Below, in pieces: positions 26,498 through 34,786 of a DNA stretch of 64,000 nt. Both the position numbers and the translations under genes were made by a program. Position 1 is the first letter of the stretch, and each line of letters starts with the position of its first letter. A model generated the notes under the pieces. It was not told the DNA's origin. It saw only the letters and a list, made by a program, of their open reading frames with translations, and searched no databases. Source of the stretch: Roseateles hydrophilus (GTDB taxonomy: Bacteria > Pseudomonadota > Gammaproteobacteria > Burkholderiales > Burkholderiaceae_C); the NCBI RefSeq assembly GCF_026712245.1, contig NZ_JAPPUY010000001.1:558001-622000 (forward strand). Direction: 5' to 3'.

Positions 26498-26557
26498 GTC
26501 GGCTTCAGGGTTTTCCAGGCCGGGCCTTGATCTGGCGGCAGGGCATCTCTACGATTA

Positions 26558-26571
26558 ACCGACCGGTCGGT
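26558..26571. promoter_or_regulatory. Probable PaaR (TetR) operator before paaG
   Basis: The perfect 14-bp palindrome ACCGACCGGTCGGT ends 11 bp before the paaG ATG. It has the form of TetR-family paa operators known from betaproteobacteria, and the cluster encodes its own TetR regulator. It overlaps the expected position of the promoter or ribosome-binding region, so binding should repress. Confidence 0.8.
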
Positions 26572-26582
26572 AGAGAAATGAA

Positions 26583-27386
26583 ATGTCCGAATCCCTGATC
26601 CAGATCGAACAGCATGGCGGCGTGCGGCTGCTGCGTCTGAACCGCCCGGAGGCGCTGAACGCCTTCACGGCCGCGATGCTCGTCCAACTGCGCCACGCGC
26701 TGGCGGCCGCGGCCGAAGACGGCGCGACGCGCTGCGTGCTGATCACCGGGGCCGGCCGCGCCTTCAGTGCCGGCCAGGATCTGGCGGATCCGCTGGTGGC
26801 GCCCAGCCGCGAGCCGGGCGTGGCGCCCAAGAACCTCGGCCATATGCTGGATCACTACTACATCCCGCTGGCGCTGCAGTTGCGGGACATGCCCGTGCCG
26901 GTGGTGGCGGCCGTCAATGGTGTGGCGGCCGGGGCGGGCGCCAATGTCGCGCTGGGGTGTGACCTGGTGCTGGCCGGCGAAAGTGCCAGCTTCATCCAGG
27001 CTTTCTCCAAGATCGGGCTGGTGCCGGATTGCGGCGGCACCTGGCTGCTGCCGCGTCTGGTGGGCCGCGCCAAGGCGTTGGAGCTGGCGCTGCTGGGCGA
27101 GCGCGTGAAGGCCGTCGAGGCTGAACGTCTGGGCCTGATCAGCCGCGTGGTGCCGGACGCCGAACTGCCGGAGGCCGCCATGGCCGTGGCGCAGAAGCTG
27201 GCCGGCCTGCCCACGCGGGCGCTGGTGCAGACGCGGCGCGCGATGGACGAGGCGCTGCACCTGGAGTTCGAGCCCGCGCTGCGCCGCGAGGCCGTGCTGC
27301 AGAGCCAGTTGGGCTTTGCGCACGACTACCTGGAGGGCACGGCGGCCTTCATGGACAAGCGCCTGCCGGTGTTCAAGGACCGCTGA
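26583..27386 (+). CDS. paaG: 2-(1,2-epoxy-1,2-dihydrophenyl)acetyl-CoA isomerase PaaG
   Basis: A 267-residue crotonase that converts ring-1,2-epoxyphenylacetyl-CoA to oxepin-CoA and also acts on later enoyl-CoA intermediates. Oxyanion segments are GRAFSAGQDLAD and NGVAAGAGANVALGCDLVLAG; the catalytic Asp lies in GLVPDCGGTWLLPRLVGRA, as in E. coli PaaG. An out-of-frame ATG at 26578 opens a 6-codon frame only; the real start is 26583. First gene of the operon; paaI starts on its stop codon. Confidence 0.95.
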   Translation: MSESLIQIEQHGGVRLLRLNRPEALNAFTAAMLVQLRHALAAAAEDGATRCVLITGAGRAFSAGQDLADPLVAPSREPGVAPKNLGHMLDHYYIPLALQLRDMPVPVVAAVNGVAAGAGANVALGCDLVLAGESASFIQAFSKIGLVPDCGGTWLLPRLVGRAKALELALLGERVKAVEAERLGLISRVVPDAELPEAAMAVAQKLAGLPTRALVQTRRAMDEALHLEFEPALRREAVLQSQLGFAHDYLEGTAAFMDKRLPVFKDR

Positions 27387-27823
27387 TGGACGCGCAAGCT
27401 GTTGCCAATCAGGTTCGCGACGTGATGTTCGCGGACGACGCGGCCAGCCGCATGTTGGGCTTGCAGATCACCGAGATCTCCCCTGGCCGCGCGGTGGCCA
27501 CCATGACCGTGCGGGCCGACATGCTCAACGGTTTCTCCATTTGCCACGGGGGGCTGATCGCCACCCTGGCGGACTCGGCCTTCGCGTTCGCGTGCAACAG
27601 CCGCAACGCGCTGACCGTGGCTTCGGGCTTCGGCATCGACATCCTCAAGAGCGCCAAGCTGGGCGACGTGCTCACGGCCACCGCCGCAGAGACTTCGCTG
27701 GCCGGCCGCACCGGCCTGTACGACATCACCGTCACCAACCAGCATGGCGACTTGATCGCCGTGTTTCGTGGTCGCTCGCACCGCCTGGGCGAGCGCCGGG
27801 TCTTCGACGAAGGAACCGCATGA
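27386..27823 (+). CDS. paaI: Hydroxyphenylacetyl-CoA thioesterase PaaI
   Basis: A 145-residue hot-dog thioesterase that releases CoA from dead-end phenylacetyl-CoA derivatives. The motif NGFSICHGGLIATLADSAFAFACNS carries the family HGG and the Asp of the active site. Start overlaps the paaG stop (TGATG) and its stop overlaps paaK (ATGA). Confidence 0.94.
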   Translation: MDAQAVANQVRDVMFADDAASRMLGLQITEISPGRAVATMTVRADMLNGFSICHGGLIATLADSAFAFACNSRNALTVASGFGIDILKSAKLGDVLTATAAETSLAGRTGLYDITVTNQHGDLIAVFRGRSHRLGERRVFDEGTA

Positions 27824-29130
27824 GCGCCAAAGCCCCGATCCGCATCCCGAAACCGGGCGAGCTGGACCCGATCGAAACTGCCAGCCGCGACGAGCTGCAG
27901 GCCCTGCAGCTGGAGCGCCTGCGCTGGAGCCTGCAGCACGCCTACGACCACGTGCCGCACTACAAGGCCGCGTTCGACGCGAAAGGCGTGCACCCGTCGG
28001 ACCTGAAGACGCTGGCCGACCTGGCCAAGTTCCCGTTCACCACCAAGCACGACCTGCGCGCGAACTACCCGTTCGGCCTCTTCGCCGTGCCCCGCGAGAA
28101 GATGGCGCGCATCCATGCGTCGTCGGGCACCACCGGCAAGCCGACGGTGGTGGGCTACACGCTCCAGGACATCGACAACTGGGCGAATCTCGTGGCGCGT
28201 TCCATCCGCGCCTCGGGCGGCCGGGCGGGTGATTTGGTGCACGTGGCCTACGGCTATGGTTTGTTCACCGGCGGCCTGGGTGCGCACTACGGCGCCGAGC
28301 GCCTGGGCTGCACGGTCATCCCGATGAGCGGCGGCCAGACCGAGAAGCAGGTGCAGCTGATCACCGACTTCAAGCCCGACATCATCATGGTCACGCCGAG
28401 CTACATGCAGGTGCTGATCGAGGAATTCCGTCGCCAGGGGCTGGATGCGCGCGAGTCGTCGCTGAAGATCGGCATCTTCGGCGCCGAGCCCTGGACGGAG
28501 GCCATGCGCCGCGACATCGAGCAGGGCGCGGGCATCGACGCAGTGGACATCTACGGCCTGTCCGAAGTGATGGGCCCGGGCGTGGCCAACGAGTGCATCG
28601 AGAGCAAGGACGGCCCGGTCATCTGGGAAGACCACTTCTACCCCGAGATCATCGACCCCGAGACCGGCGAGGTGCTGCCCGACGGCAGCGAGGGCGAGCT
28701 GGTGTTCACCTCGCTCACCAAGGAAGCGATGCCCGTCATCCGCTATCGCACGCGCGACCTCACGCGCTTGCTGCCGCCCACGTCGCGCAGCATGCGCCGC
28801 ATCGGCAAGATCGTCGGTCGCAGCGACGACATGCTGATCATCCGCGGCGTCAACCTCTTCCCCACGCAGGTGGAGGAGCTGGTGCTGCAGGAGCCGGGCC
28901 TGGGTGGCCAGTACCAGCTCGTCGTGACGCGCGATGGCCACCTGGACGAGCTGGTCATCCGCTGCGAGCTGGCGCTGGGTGCCACCGACGACGGCATCGG
29001 CCGCCGCCTGGCCGAGCGCATCAAGAACCTGATCGGTGTGAGTGCCAAGGTCAGCGTCGAGCACCCCGAATCCATCGAACGCACGCTGGTCGGCAAAGCC
29101 CGCCGCGTGGTGGACCAACGCAAGAAGTAA
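27820..29130 (+). CDS. paaK: Phenylacetate-CoA ligase
   Basis: A 436-residue AMP-forming ligase that activates phenylacetate, the entry step of the pathway. ATP-binding signature HASSGTTGKPTVVGYT, the adenylate motif DIYGLSEVMGPGVANEC, and the C-terminal RIGKIVGRSDDMLIIRGVNLFPTQVEE hinge are all present. Length fits PaaK (about 430-440). Start overlaps paaI by 4 nt; paaA begins 9 bp after the stop. Confidence 0.96.
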   Translation: MSAKAPIRIPKPGELDPIETASRDELQALQLERLRWSLQHAYDHVPHYKAAFDAKGVHPSDLKTLADLAKFPFTTKHDLRANYPFGLFAVPREKMARIHASSGTTGKPTVVGYTLQDIDNWANLVARSIRASGGRAGDLVHVAYGYGLFTGGLGAHYGAERLGCTVIPMSGGQTEKQVQLITDFKPDIIMVTPSYMQVLIEEFRRQGLDARESSLKIGIFGAEPWTEAMRRDIEQGAGIDAVDIYGLSEVMGPGVANECIESKDGPVIWEDHFYPEIIDPETGEVLPDGSEGELVFTSLTKEAMPVIRYRTRDLTRLLPPTSRSMRRIGKIVGRSDDMLIIRGVNLFPTQVEELVLQEPGLGGQYQLVVTRDGHLDELVIRCELALGATDDGIGRRLAERIKNLIGVSAKVSVEHPESIERTLVGKARRVVDQRKK

Positions 29131-29139
29131 GGAGCCTGC

Positions 29140-30144
29140 ATGTACACCCAAGCCATGGATCTGATGGCGCGGGAAGCCCGCCCCAAGGTCGTCAAGAGCG
29201 CCGAGGAGCTGGCCCGCGAGGAGGCCTTTGAAGCCCGCATAGCTGCGGGGGACTTCATCGAGGCCAAAGACTGGATGCCCGATCACTACCGCAAGACGCT
29301 GGTCCGCCAGATCAGCCAGCATGCGCACAGCGAGATCGTCGGCATGCTGCCCGAGGGCAACTGGATCACCCGCGCGCCCACGCTCAAGCGCAAGGCGATT
29401 CTTCTGGCCAAGGTGCAGGACGAAGGCGGCCATGGCCTGTACCTCTACGCCGCCGCCGAGACCCTGGGCACCAGCCGCGACGAGATGACCGAGGCGCTGC
29501 TGTCGGGCAAGGCCAAGTACAGCTCGATCTTCAACTACCCTACGCTGACCTGGGCCGACATCGGCGTCATCGGCTGGCTGGTGGACGGCGCGGCCATCAT
29601 GAACCAGGTGCCGCTGTGCCGCTGCTCGTACGCGCCGTATGCGCGGGCCATGATCCGCGTCTGCCGCGAGGAGAGCTTCCACCAGCGCCAGGGCTACGAG
29701 AGCCTGCTGGTGATGATGCAAAAGGGCACGGCCGCGCAGAAGGCCATGGTGCAGGACGCGGTGAACCGCTGGTGGTGGCCGGCGCTGATGATGTTCGGCC
29801 CGGCGGACAAAGACTCGCCCAACTCCGAGCAGAGCATGCGCTGGGGCATCAAGCGCGTGTCGAACGACACCCTGCGCCAGAAGTTCGTCGACGCGACCAT
29901 CCCGCAGGCCGAGATCCTGGGCGTGACCGTGCCCGACCCCGACCTGAAGTGGAACGCCGAGCGCGAGGCCTACGACTTCGGCGCCATCGACTGGAGCGAG
30001 TTCTGGCGCGTGGTGGGCGGCGAAGGCCCCTGCAACCGCGAGCGCCTGGCGGCCCGCAACAAGGCCTGGGACGACGGCGCCTGGGTGCGCGAGGCTGCCA
30101 TGGCCCATTCCAAGAAGCAGGCCACGAAGGCGCAGGCCGCCTGA
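29140..30144 (+). CDS. paaA: Phenylacetyl-CoA 1,2-epoxidase catalytic subunit PaaA
   Basis: A 334-residue di-iron subunit that inserts oxygen into the aromatic ring of phenylacetyl-CoA. Iron-ligand motifs are visible in [20 protein letters not shown] and [19 protein letters not shown] (two ExxH units). The GGAG in AAGGAGCCTGC precedes the ATG. It works with PaaB, PaaC and the reductase PaaE encoded just downstream. Confidence 0.97.
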   Translation: MYTQAMDLMAREARPKVVKSAEELAREEAFEARIAAGDFIEAKDWMPDHYRKTLVRQISQHAHSEIVGMLPEGNWITRAPTLKRKAILLAKVQDEGGHGLYLYAAAETLGTSRDEMTEALLSGKAKYSSIFNYPTLTWADIGVIGWLVDGAAIMNQVPLCRCSYAPYARAMIRVCREESFHQRQGYESLLVMMQKGTAAQKAMVQDAVNRWWWPALMMFGPADKDSPNSEQSMRWGIKRVSNDTLRQKFVDATIPQAEILGVTVPDPDLKWNAEREAYDFGAIDWSEFWRVVGGEGPCNRERLAARNKAWDDGAWVREAAMAHSKKQATKAQAA

Positions 30145-30155
30145 GGACACACGAC

Positions 30156-30449
30156 ATGAGCAACACGAAGCATGAATGGCCGCTGTGGGAAGTCTTCGTC
30201 CGCAGCAAGGCGGGCCTGGACCACAAGCACTGCGGCAGCCTGCACGCGGCCGACTCGGCCATGGCCATCCAGATGGCCCGCGATGTCTACACCCGCCGAC
30301 AGGAAGGCACGAGCATCTGGGTCGTGCGCTCCGAGCAGATCGTCGCCAGCGACCCGGTCGAGAAGGGCAGCCTCTTCGAGCCGGCCGATGACAAGGTCTA
30401 CCGCCATCCGACGTTCTATGAACTGCCGGAACAACTGAACCACATGTGA
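30156..30449 (+). CDS. paaB: Phenylacetyl-CoA epoxidase subunit PaaB
   Basis: A 97-residue small subunit needed for epoxidase assembly. It reads WPLWEVFVRSKAGLDHKHCGSLHA near the start, the hallmark of PaaB, and ends with YRHPTFYELPEQLNHM. The ATG at 30156 gives the family N-terminus; earlier in-frame sequence is a shadow of paaA. Its stop overlaps the start region of paaC. Confidence 0.96.
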   Translation: MSNTKHEWPLWEVFVRSKAGLDHKHCGSLHAADSAMAIQMARDVYTRRQEGTSIWVVRSEQIVASDPVEKGSLFEPADDKVYRHPTFYELPEQLNHM

Positions 30450-31213
30450 TGGACGCCAAGCTCACCTACGTCCTGCAACTGGCGGACACCTGCCTCATCC
30501 ATGCCCAGCGACTGGGCGAGTGGTGCGGCCACGCCCCGGTGCTGGAGGAAGACCTGGCCCTGTCCAACATGGCGCTGGACCTGCTCGGCCAGGCGCGCGG
30601 GCTGCTGACCTATGCCGGCCAGCTCGAAGGCGCCGGCCGGGATGAAGACCAGCTCGCCTTCCTGCGCGAAGAGCGCGACTACCGCAACCTCGTGCTGGTG
30701 GAGTTGCCCAACGCGGTCGCCAGCCCGAGCGACGGCAGCGGCGGGCGCGACTTCGCGTTCACCACGCTGCGCAACGCCGCCGTGTCGGTCTGGCTGGAGC
30801 TGCTGTACGAGCGTCTGCAGACGAGTGCCGATAGCGAACTGGCCGGCATCGCCGCCAAGTCGCTGAAGGAAGTGCGTTACCACCGCCAGCACAGCAGCGA
30901 CTGGGTCGTCCGCCTGGGCGATGGCACCGACGAGTCCAAGGCCCGCATGCAGGCCGCACTCGCCGTGCTGACGCCGTACTTCAACGAACTGTTCGCCGCC
31001 GAAGGCGTGGAGGGTGTGGCCCCGGCATGGCGCGAGGTGGAAACCGAATGGCGCGCCCGCTGGGCGACGCTGGTGGCCGAGGCCACGCTCACGCTGCCGC
31101 GTGACAGCGCGCTGCAGCCGCAAGGCCACCGCGGCGTGCACAGCGAGCACATGGGCCACCTGCTGGGCACCATGCAGTACTTGCAGCGCGCCTACCCCGG
31201 CGGCGTCTGGTGA
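30449..31213 (+). CDS. paaC: Phenylacetyl-CoA epoxidase structural subunit PaaC
   Basis: A 254-residue ferritin-like subunit that pairs with PaaA but has lost most iron ligands. It contains EWCGHAPVLEEDLALSNMALDLLGQARGLL and KSLKEVRYHRQHSSDWVVRLGDGT. ATG 30449 overlaps the paaB stop by 1 nt; a GTG 3 nt upstream is also possible. Its TGA overlaps the paaD start (TGATG). Confidence 0.95.
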   Translation: MDAKLTYVLQLADTCLIHAQRLGEWCGHAPVLEEDLALSNMALDLLGQARGLLTYAGQLEGAGRDEDQLAFLREERDYRNLVLVELPNAVASPSDGSGGRDFAFTTLRNAAVSVWLELLYERLQTSADSELAGIAAKSLKEVRYHRQHSSDWVVRLGDGTDESKARMQAALAVLTPYFNELFAAEGVEGVAPAWREVETEWRARWATLVAEATLTLPRDSALQPQGHRGVHSEHMGHLLGTMQYLQRAYPGGVW

Positions 31214-31680
31214 TGAGCCTGGACCGCGCGCGCGCCAAGCTCGCCGCCGTGCCCGACCCGGAGATCCCGGCGGTGAGCCTGGTGGAGCTGGGCATCGTGC
31301 GCGACCTGCGTGAAACGCCCGCGGGGTTGGAGGTGGTGCTCACGCCCACCTACAGCGGCTGCCCGGCCACCGAACTGATTGCCGACGATGTGCGCGCAGC
31401 GCTGGCCGAGTTCGGCCCCGTGACTGTCACGCTGCAGCGCGCACCCGCCTGGACGACCGACTGGATCACGCCCGAAGGCCGCGAAAAGCTGCAGCAGTAC
31501 GGCATCGTGCCGCCGCAGTGCAGCGCGGAACAGGCCATCCGCGTCGTGCCGCGCTTGCGCTGCCCGCGCTGCAGCGGTGCGCAGACCGAGCAGCTGTCCC
31601 GCTTTGGCTCCACACCGTGCAAATCCACCTGGCGTTGCATCGAGTGCGGCGAGCCCTTTGAGTATTTCAAACCGATCTGA
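31213..31680 (+). CDS. paaD: PaaD, iron-sulfur maturation factor of the epoxidase
   Basis: A 155-residue protein with an N-terminal MIP18/DUF59 domain (VPDPEIPAVSLVELGIVRDL, TPTYSGCPATELI) and a C-terminal zinc-ribbon-like part with CPRCSGAQTEQLSRFGSTPC and CIECGEPFEYFKPI. PaaD is needed in vivo for an active epoxidase, probably by maturing its Fe-S or di-iron parts. ATG overlaps the paaC stop; paaE follows after 4 bp. Confidence 0.95.
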   Translation: MSLDRARAKLAAVPDPEIPAVSLVELGIVRDLRETPAGLEVVLTPTYSGCPATELIADDVRAALAEFGPVTVTLQRAPAWTTDWITPEGREKLQQYGIVPPQCSAEQAIRVVPRLRCPRCSGAQTEQLSRFGSTPCKSTWRCIECGEPFEYFKPI

Positions 31681-31684
31681 ACCG

Positions 31685-32770
31685 ATGGCACTCCACTTCC
31701 ATCCCCTGTGCGTGACCTCCGTCGAGCGCGACACCGACGACGCGATGGTCGTGGGCTTTGAGGCCCCGGCCGAGGGCTTCGGCTTCGAGCCGGGCCAGTA
31801 CCTCACGCTGCGCACGACGCTTGGCGGGCAGGAAGTGCGCCGCAGCTATTCCATCTGCTCGCACCGTGCGCTGCAGGTGGGCATCCGCCGGGTGGAAGGC
31901 GGCCAGTTCTCCACCTGGGTGCACGAGCAGCTGCGCGTCGGCGATGTGATCGAGGCCTACCCGCCGCAAGGGCGCTTTGTTTTGCCAGCTGCATCGGCTG
32001 CATTGGCCGAGTCGCCGGAACAAGCCGCTGGGCGCCATGTGCTGTTCATCGCCGGCGGTTCCGGCATCACGCCCATGATGGGCCTGATGGCCGCGTTGCT
32101 GGAGCGCGAGCCCCAGGCCCGCGCCACGCTCATCTACGCGAACCGCCGCACCGCGTCGACGATGTTCAAGGAAGAGCTCGAAGACCTGAAGAACCGCTTC
32201 ATGACCCGCCTGTCGCTGCACCTGGTGTTCAGCCGCGAGGCGGTGGATTCGCCCTTGTACGCCGGGCGCCTGGATGCGGGCAAGCTCAGTGCGTTCCTGG
32301 CCGGGCCCGTGCCGGCGGCGCAGGTGGATCAGGTGTTCGTGTGCGGCCCGTTCGAGATGAACGACCAGGCCGAGGCCGCGCTGCGTGGCGCGGGCATTCC
32401 GGCCGAGCGTATCCACATCGAGCGCTTCGGCACGCCGCAAGCGGCCGGCGGTGCGGCTGCGCACCAGCCGCGCCCGGGTGATGCCGCCGAGGCGCGCATC
32501 ACGGTCATTCGCGACGGCATGGCCCGCGAGATCGCCTTCCACGCCACCGACCCCAGCCTGCTCGATGCGGCGGCCCGCGAGGGCATGGACGTGCCGTTCT
32601 CCTGCAAGAGCGGCGTGTGCTCCACCTGCCGCTGCAAGGTGCTGGAAGGGCGCGTGCGCATGGACAAGAACTTCGCGCTCGACAAAGACGAGATCGCGGC
32701 CGGCTTCATCCTGAGTTGCCAGGCCCACCCGCTCACCGAGCAGGTGGTGATTTCGTTCGACGAGCGCTGA
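31685..32770 (+). CDS. paaE: Phenylacetyl-CoA epoxidase reductase PaaE
   Basis: A 361-residue electron-transfer protein. The FAD/NAD(P)H domains come first (RRSYSICSHR for FAD, FIAGGSGITPMMGLM and VFVCGPFEMN for the nicotinamide part), then a plant-type [2Fe-2S] ferredoxin domain with CKSGVCSTCRCKVLEG and a last Cys in ILSCQAHPL. It feeds electrons from NADPH to PaaA. It is followed by 143 bp containing a structured repeat before paaR. Confidence 0.96.
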   Translation: MALHFHPLCVTSVERDTDDAMVVGFEAPAEGFGFEPGQYLTLRTTLGGQEVRRSYSICSHRALQVGIRRVEGGQFSTWVHEQLRVGDVIEAYPPQGRFVLPAASAALAESPEQAAGRHVLFIAGGSGITPMMGLMAALLEREPQARATLIYANRRTASTMFKEELEDLKNRFMTRLSLHLVFSREAVDSPLYAGRLDAGKLSAFLAGPVPAAQVDQVFVCGPFEMNDQAEAALRGAGIPAERIHIERFGTPQAAGGAAAHQPRPGDAAEARITVIRDGMAREIAFHATDPSLLDAAAREGMDVPFSCKSGVCSTCRCKVLEGRVRMDKNFALDKDEIAAGFILSCQAHPLTEQVVISFDER

Positions 32771-32804
32771 AAGAATGCAGCTTCTTGTCCAAGGATTCCC
32801 TTGG

Positions 32805-32896
32805 CCGGTCCCCCGAGGGGACGGCGATGCTGGCGGCATGGAGCTGCAAGCACATCGCCAGCGCGGTCCGGCTCGGGAGCGGCCCGGCGCTCGGCC
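32805..32896 (+). ncRNA. Structured 92-bp repeat, copy A, in the leader of paaR
   Basis: Matches copy B (42300-42391, minus strand) at about 79 of 92 positions without gaps. Three hairpins can be drawn in both: GTCCC/GGGAC; a GGCGATG/CATCGCC stem enclosing GCGGC/GCTGC (G-U here, G-C in copy B); and GAGCG/CGCTC with a GCCCGG loop. It ends 17 nt before the paaR ATG. A 25-codon frame (32827-32904, MLAAWSCKHIAS...) crosses it. It may be a cis-regulatory RNA, a processing site or a mobile repeat. Confidence 0.6.
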
Positions 32897-32913
32897 CGCA
32901 ATGAACGACTGAG

Positions 32914-33531
32914 ATGCCGAGAAAAAGAGCCCCCACCTTCGAAGCCCAGCGCGACGACATCCTCGCCGCCGCGGCTCGGCTGTTCGCCGAGCAGGGCTTC
33001 AGCGCCACATCCATGAACCAGGTCGCCGAGGCCTGCGGCGTGGCCAAGCCGACGCTGTATCACTACTTCCAGGACAAGCAGGCGCTGCTGGCGCAGATCT
33101 GCGACAGCCATGTGCACCTGCTGCTGACCCTGGTGCAGGAGGTCAAGGCGCAGCAGCTGCCGCCGGCGGAGCAGCTGCGCCTGCTGATCGAGCGCTTCAC
33201 GCGCGTGTATGCCGGCGCGCAGGCCCAGCATCGCGTGCTGACCAGCGAGATCCGCTTCCTGGCCGAGGCCGAGCGCGAGCGCCTGCTGGATGTGGAGCGC
33301 TGCGTCGTCGCCGAGTTCGCGGCGGCGCTGTGCCAGGTGCGGCCCGAGCTGCGCGGCGCGCGGCTGGACAAGCCCCTGACCATGCTGCTGTTTGGCATGA
33401 TCAACTGGACCTTCACCTGGCTGCGGCCCGACGGCGACTTGTCGCACGAGGCGCTGGCAGCGATGGTCGGTGACCTGTTCTTTGGCGGGCTGGGCGCGGT
33501 GCAGTTGCACCCGCCCGCCGTGACCCCATAA
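32914..33531 (+). CDS. paaR: TetR-family transcriptional regulator, probably PaaR
   Basis: A 205-residue TetR regulator. The N-terminal helix-turn-helix reads ILAAAARLFAEQGFSATSMNQVAEACGVAKPTLYHYFQDKQALLAQI. The C-terminal ligand domain is typical of PaaR-like proteins, which release DNA on binding phenylacetyl-CoA. Its place inside the paa operon and the palindrome before paaG support this. The leader contains the structured repeat copy A, so its own translation may be controlled separately. Confidence 0.88.
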   Translation: MPRKRAPTFEAQRDDILAAAARLFAEQGFSATSMNQVAEACGVAKPTLYHYFQDKQALLAQICDSHVHLLLTLVQEVKAQQLPPAEQLRLLIERFTRVYAGAQAQHRVLTSEIRFLAEAERERLLDVERCVVAEFAAALCQVRPELRGARLDKPLTMLLFGMINWTFTWLRPDGDLSHEALAAMVGDLFFGGLGAVQLHPPAVTP

Positions 33532-33550
33532 CCCCGAGGAGACGAGACCC

Positions 33551-34696
33551 ATGAAGCGCTTCAAGCAACTTGCCCTGGCCCTGGCCGCGACGCTCAGCCT
33601 GGCCGCCCACGCGGACATCAACATCGGCGTCACCGTGTCTGCCACCGGCCCGGCCGCGTCGCTGGGCATCCCCGAGAAGAACACCATCGCGCTGATGCCC
33701 ACGACGCTGGGCGGCCAGAAGGTGAACTACATCGTGCTGGACGACGCGTCCGACACGACGACCGCTGTCGCCAACACGCGCAAGCTCATCACCGACAACA
33801 AGGTGGACCTCATCATCGGCTCCACGGTCACGCCCAACTCGCTGGCCATGATCGACGCGGTGGCCGAGAGCGGCACGCCCATGATCTCCATGGCCGCCTC
33901 CGCCCGCATCGTGGAGCCCATCGACGCCAAGAAGCGCTGGGTGTTCAAGACGCCGCAGAACGACATCATGATGGCGCTGGCCATCGTGACCCACATGGTG
34001 GACAACGGCATCAAGACGGCCGGCTTCATCGGCTTTGCTGACGCCTACGGTGAAGGCTGGTGGGGCGAGTTCAACAAGATTGCTGCCGCCAAGAAGCTCA
34101 ACATCGTCGCGAGCGAACGCTACAACCGCACGGACACCTCCGTCACCGGCCAGGTGCTCAAGCTCGTGGCGGCCAAGCCCGAGGCCATCCTGATTGCGGG
34201 CTCCGGCACGCCGGCCGCGCTGCCGCAGAAGGCGCTCAAGGAGCGTGGCTACGCCGGCAAGATCTACCAGACGCACGGTGTTGCCAACAACGACTTCCTG
34301 CGCGTGGGCGGCAAGGACGTGGAGGGCACGCTGCTGCCGGCCGGCCCGGTGCTGGTGGCAGCGCAACTGCCGGCCGATCACCCGGTGAAGAAGAGCGCCG
34401 AGGCCTACATCGCCAAGTACGAAGGCGTGCACGGCAAGGGCTCGGTGTCGACCTTCGGCGGTCACGCCTGGGATGCCGGCCTGCTGCTGGCCGCTGCCGC
34501 GCCCGAGGCGCTGAAGAAGGCCCAGCCCGGCACGCCCGCGTTCCGCGCGGCGCTGCGCGATGCGCTGGAGAACGTGAAGAACGTGGCCGGCGCGCACGGC
34601 GTGTTCAACATGTCGGCCAACGACCACCTCGGCCTGGATCAGCGCGCCCGCGTGATGGTGCAGATCGACAAGGGCACCTGGAAGCTCATCAAGTAA
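33551..34696 (+). CDS. LivK-type periplasmic substrate-binding protein in the paa operon
   Basis: A 381-residue type I binding protein (branched-chain amino acid/aromatic family) with a signal peptide of about 22 residues ending AHA. Segments INIGVTVSATGPAASLGIPEKN and LIIGSTVTPNSLAMIDAVAE are typical. No LivFGHM partners are present, so it either uses a transporter encoded elsewhere or acts as a sensor. By position it probably binds phenylacetate or another aromatic acid. A strong terminator follows, so paaZ may be expressed from its own promoter or by read-through. Confidence 0.88.
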   Translation: MKRFKQLALALAATLSLAAHADINIGVTVSATGPAASLGIPEKNTIALMPTTLGGQKVNYIVLDDASDTTTAVANTRKLITDNKVDLIIGSTVTPNSLAMIDAVAESGTPMISMAASARIVEPIDAKKRWVFKTPQNDIMMALAIVTHMVDNGIKTAGFIGFADAYGEGWWGEFNKIAAAKKLNIVASERYNRTDTSVTGQVLKLVAAKPEAILIAGSGTPAALPQKALKERGYAGKIYQTHGVANNDFLRVGGKDVEGTLLPAGPVLVAAQLPADHPVKKSAEAYIAKYEGVHGKGSVSTFGGHAWDAGLLLAAAAPEALKKAQPGTPAFRAALRDALENVKNVAGAHGVFNMSANDHLGLDQRARVMVQIDKGTWKLIK

Positions 34697-34720
34697 GCCG
34701 CGACCGCGGCGCATGCGCAG

Positions 34721-34746
34721 GACGGCCTTGCGGGGCCGTCTTTTTT
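34721..34746 (+). terminator. Intrinsic terminator between the binding-protein gene and paaZ
   Basis: GACGGCC (34721-34727) pairs with GGCCGTC (34734-34740) around a 6-nt loop and is followed by T6. It lies 25 bp after the binding-protein stop and 40 bp before the paaZ start. Confidence 0.93.
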
Positions 34747-34786
34747 CGACCGGGCCGCCGACCCGCGCGGCCTTGAGGACCAAGAG

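Noticed and set aside
27409-30465. A 1018-codon minus-strand frame across paaI to paaB
   Set aside because: It lies opposite real, family-matching plus-strand genes and has no recognisable protein features of its own.
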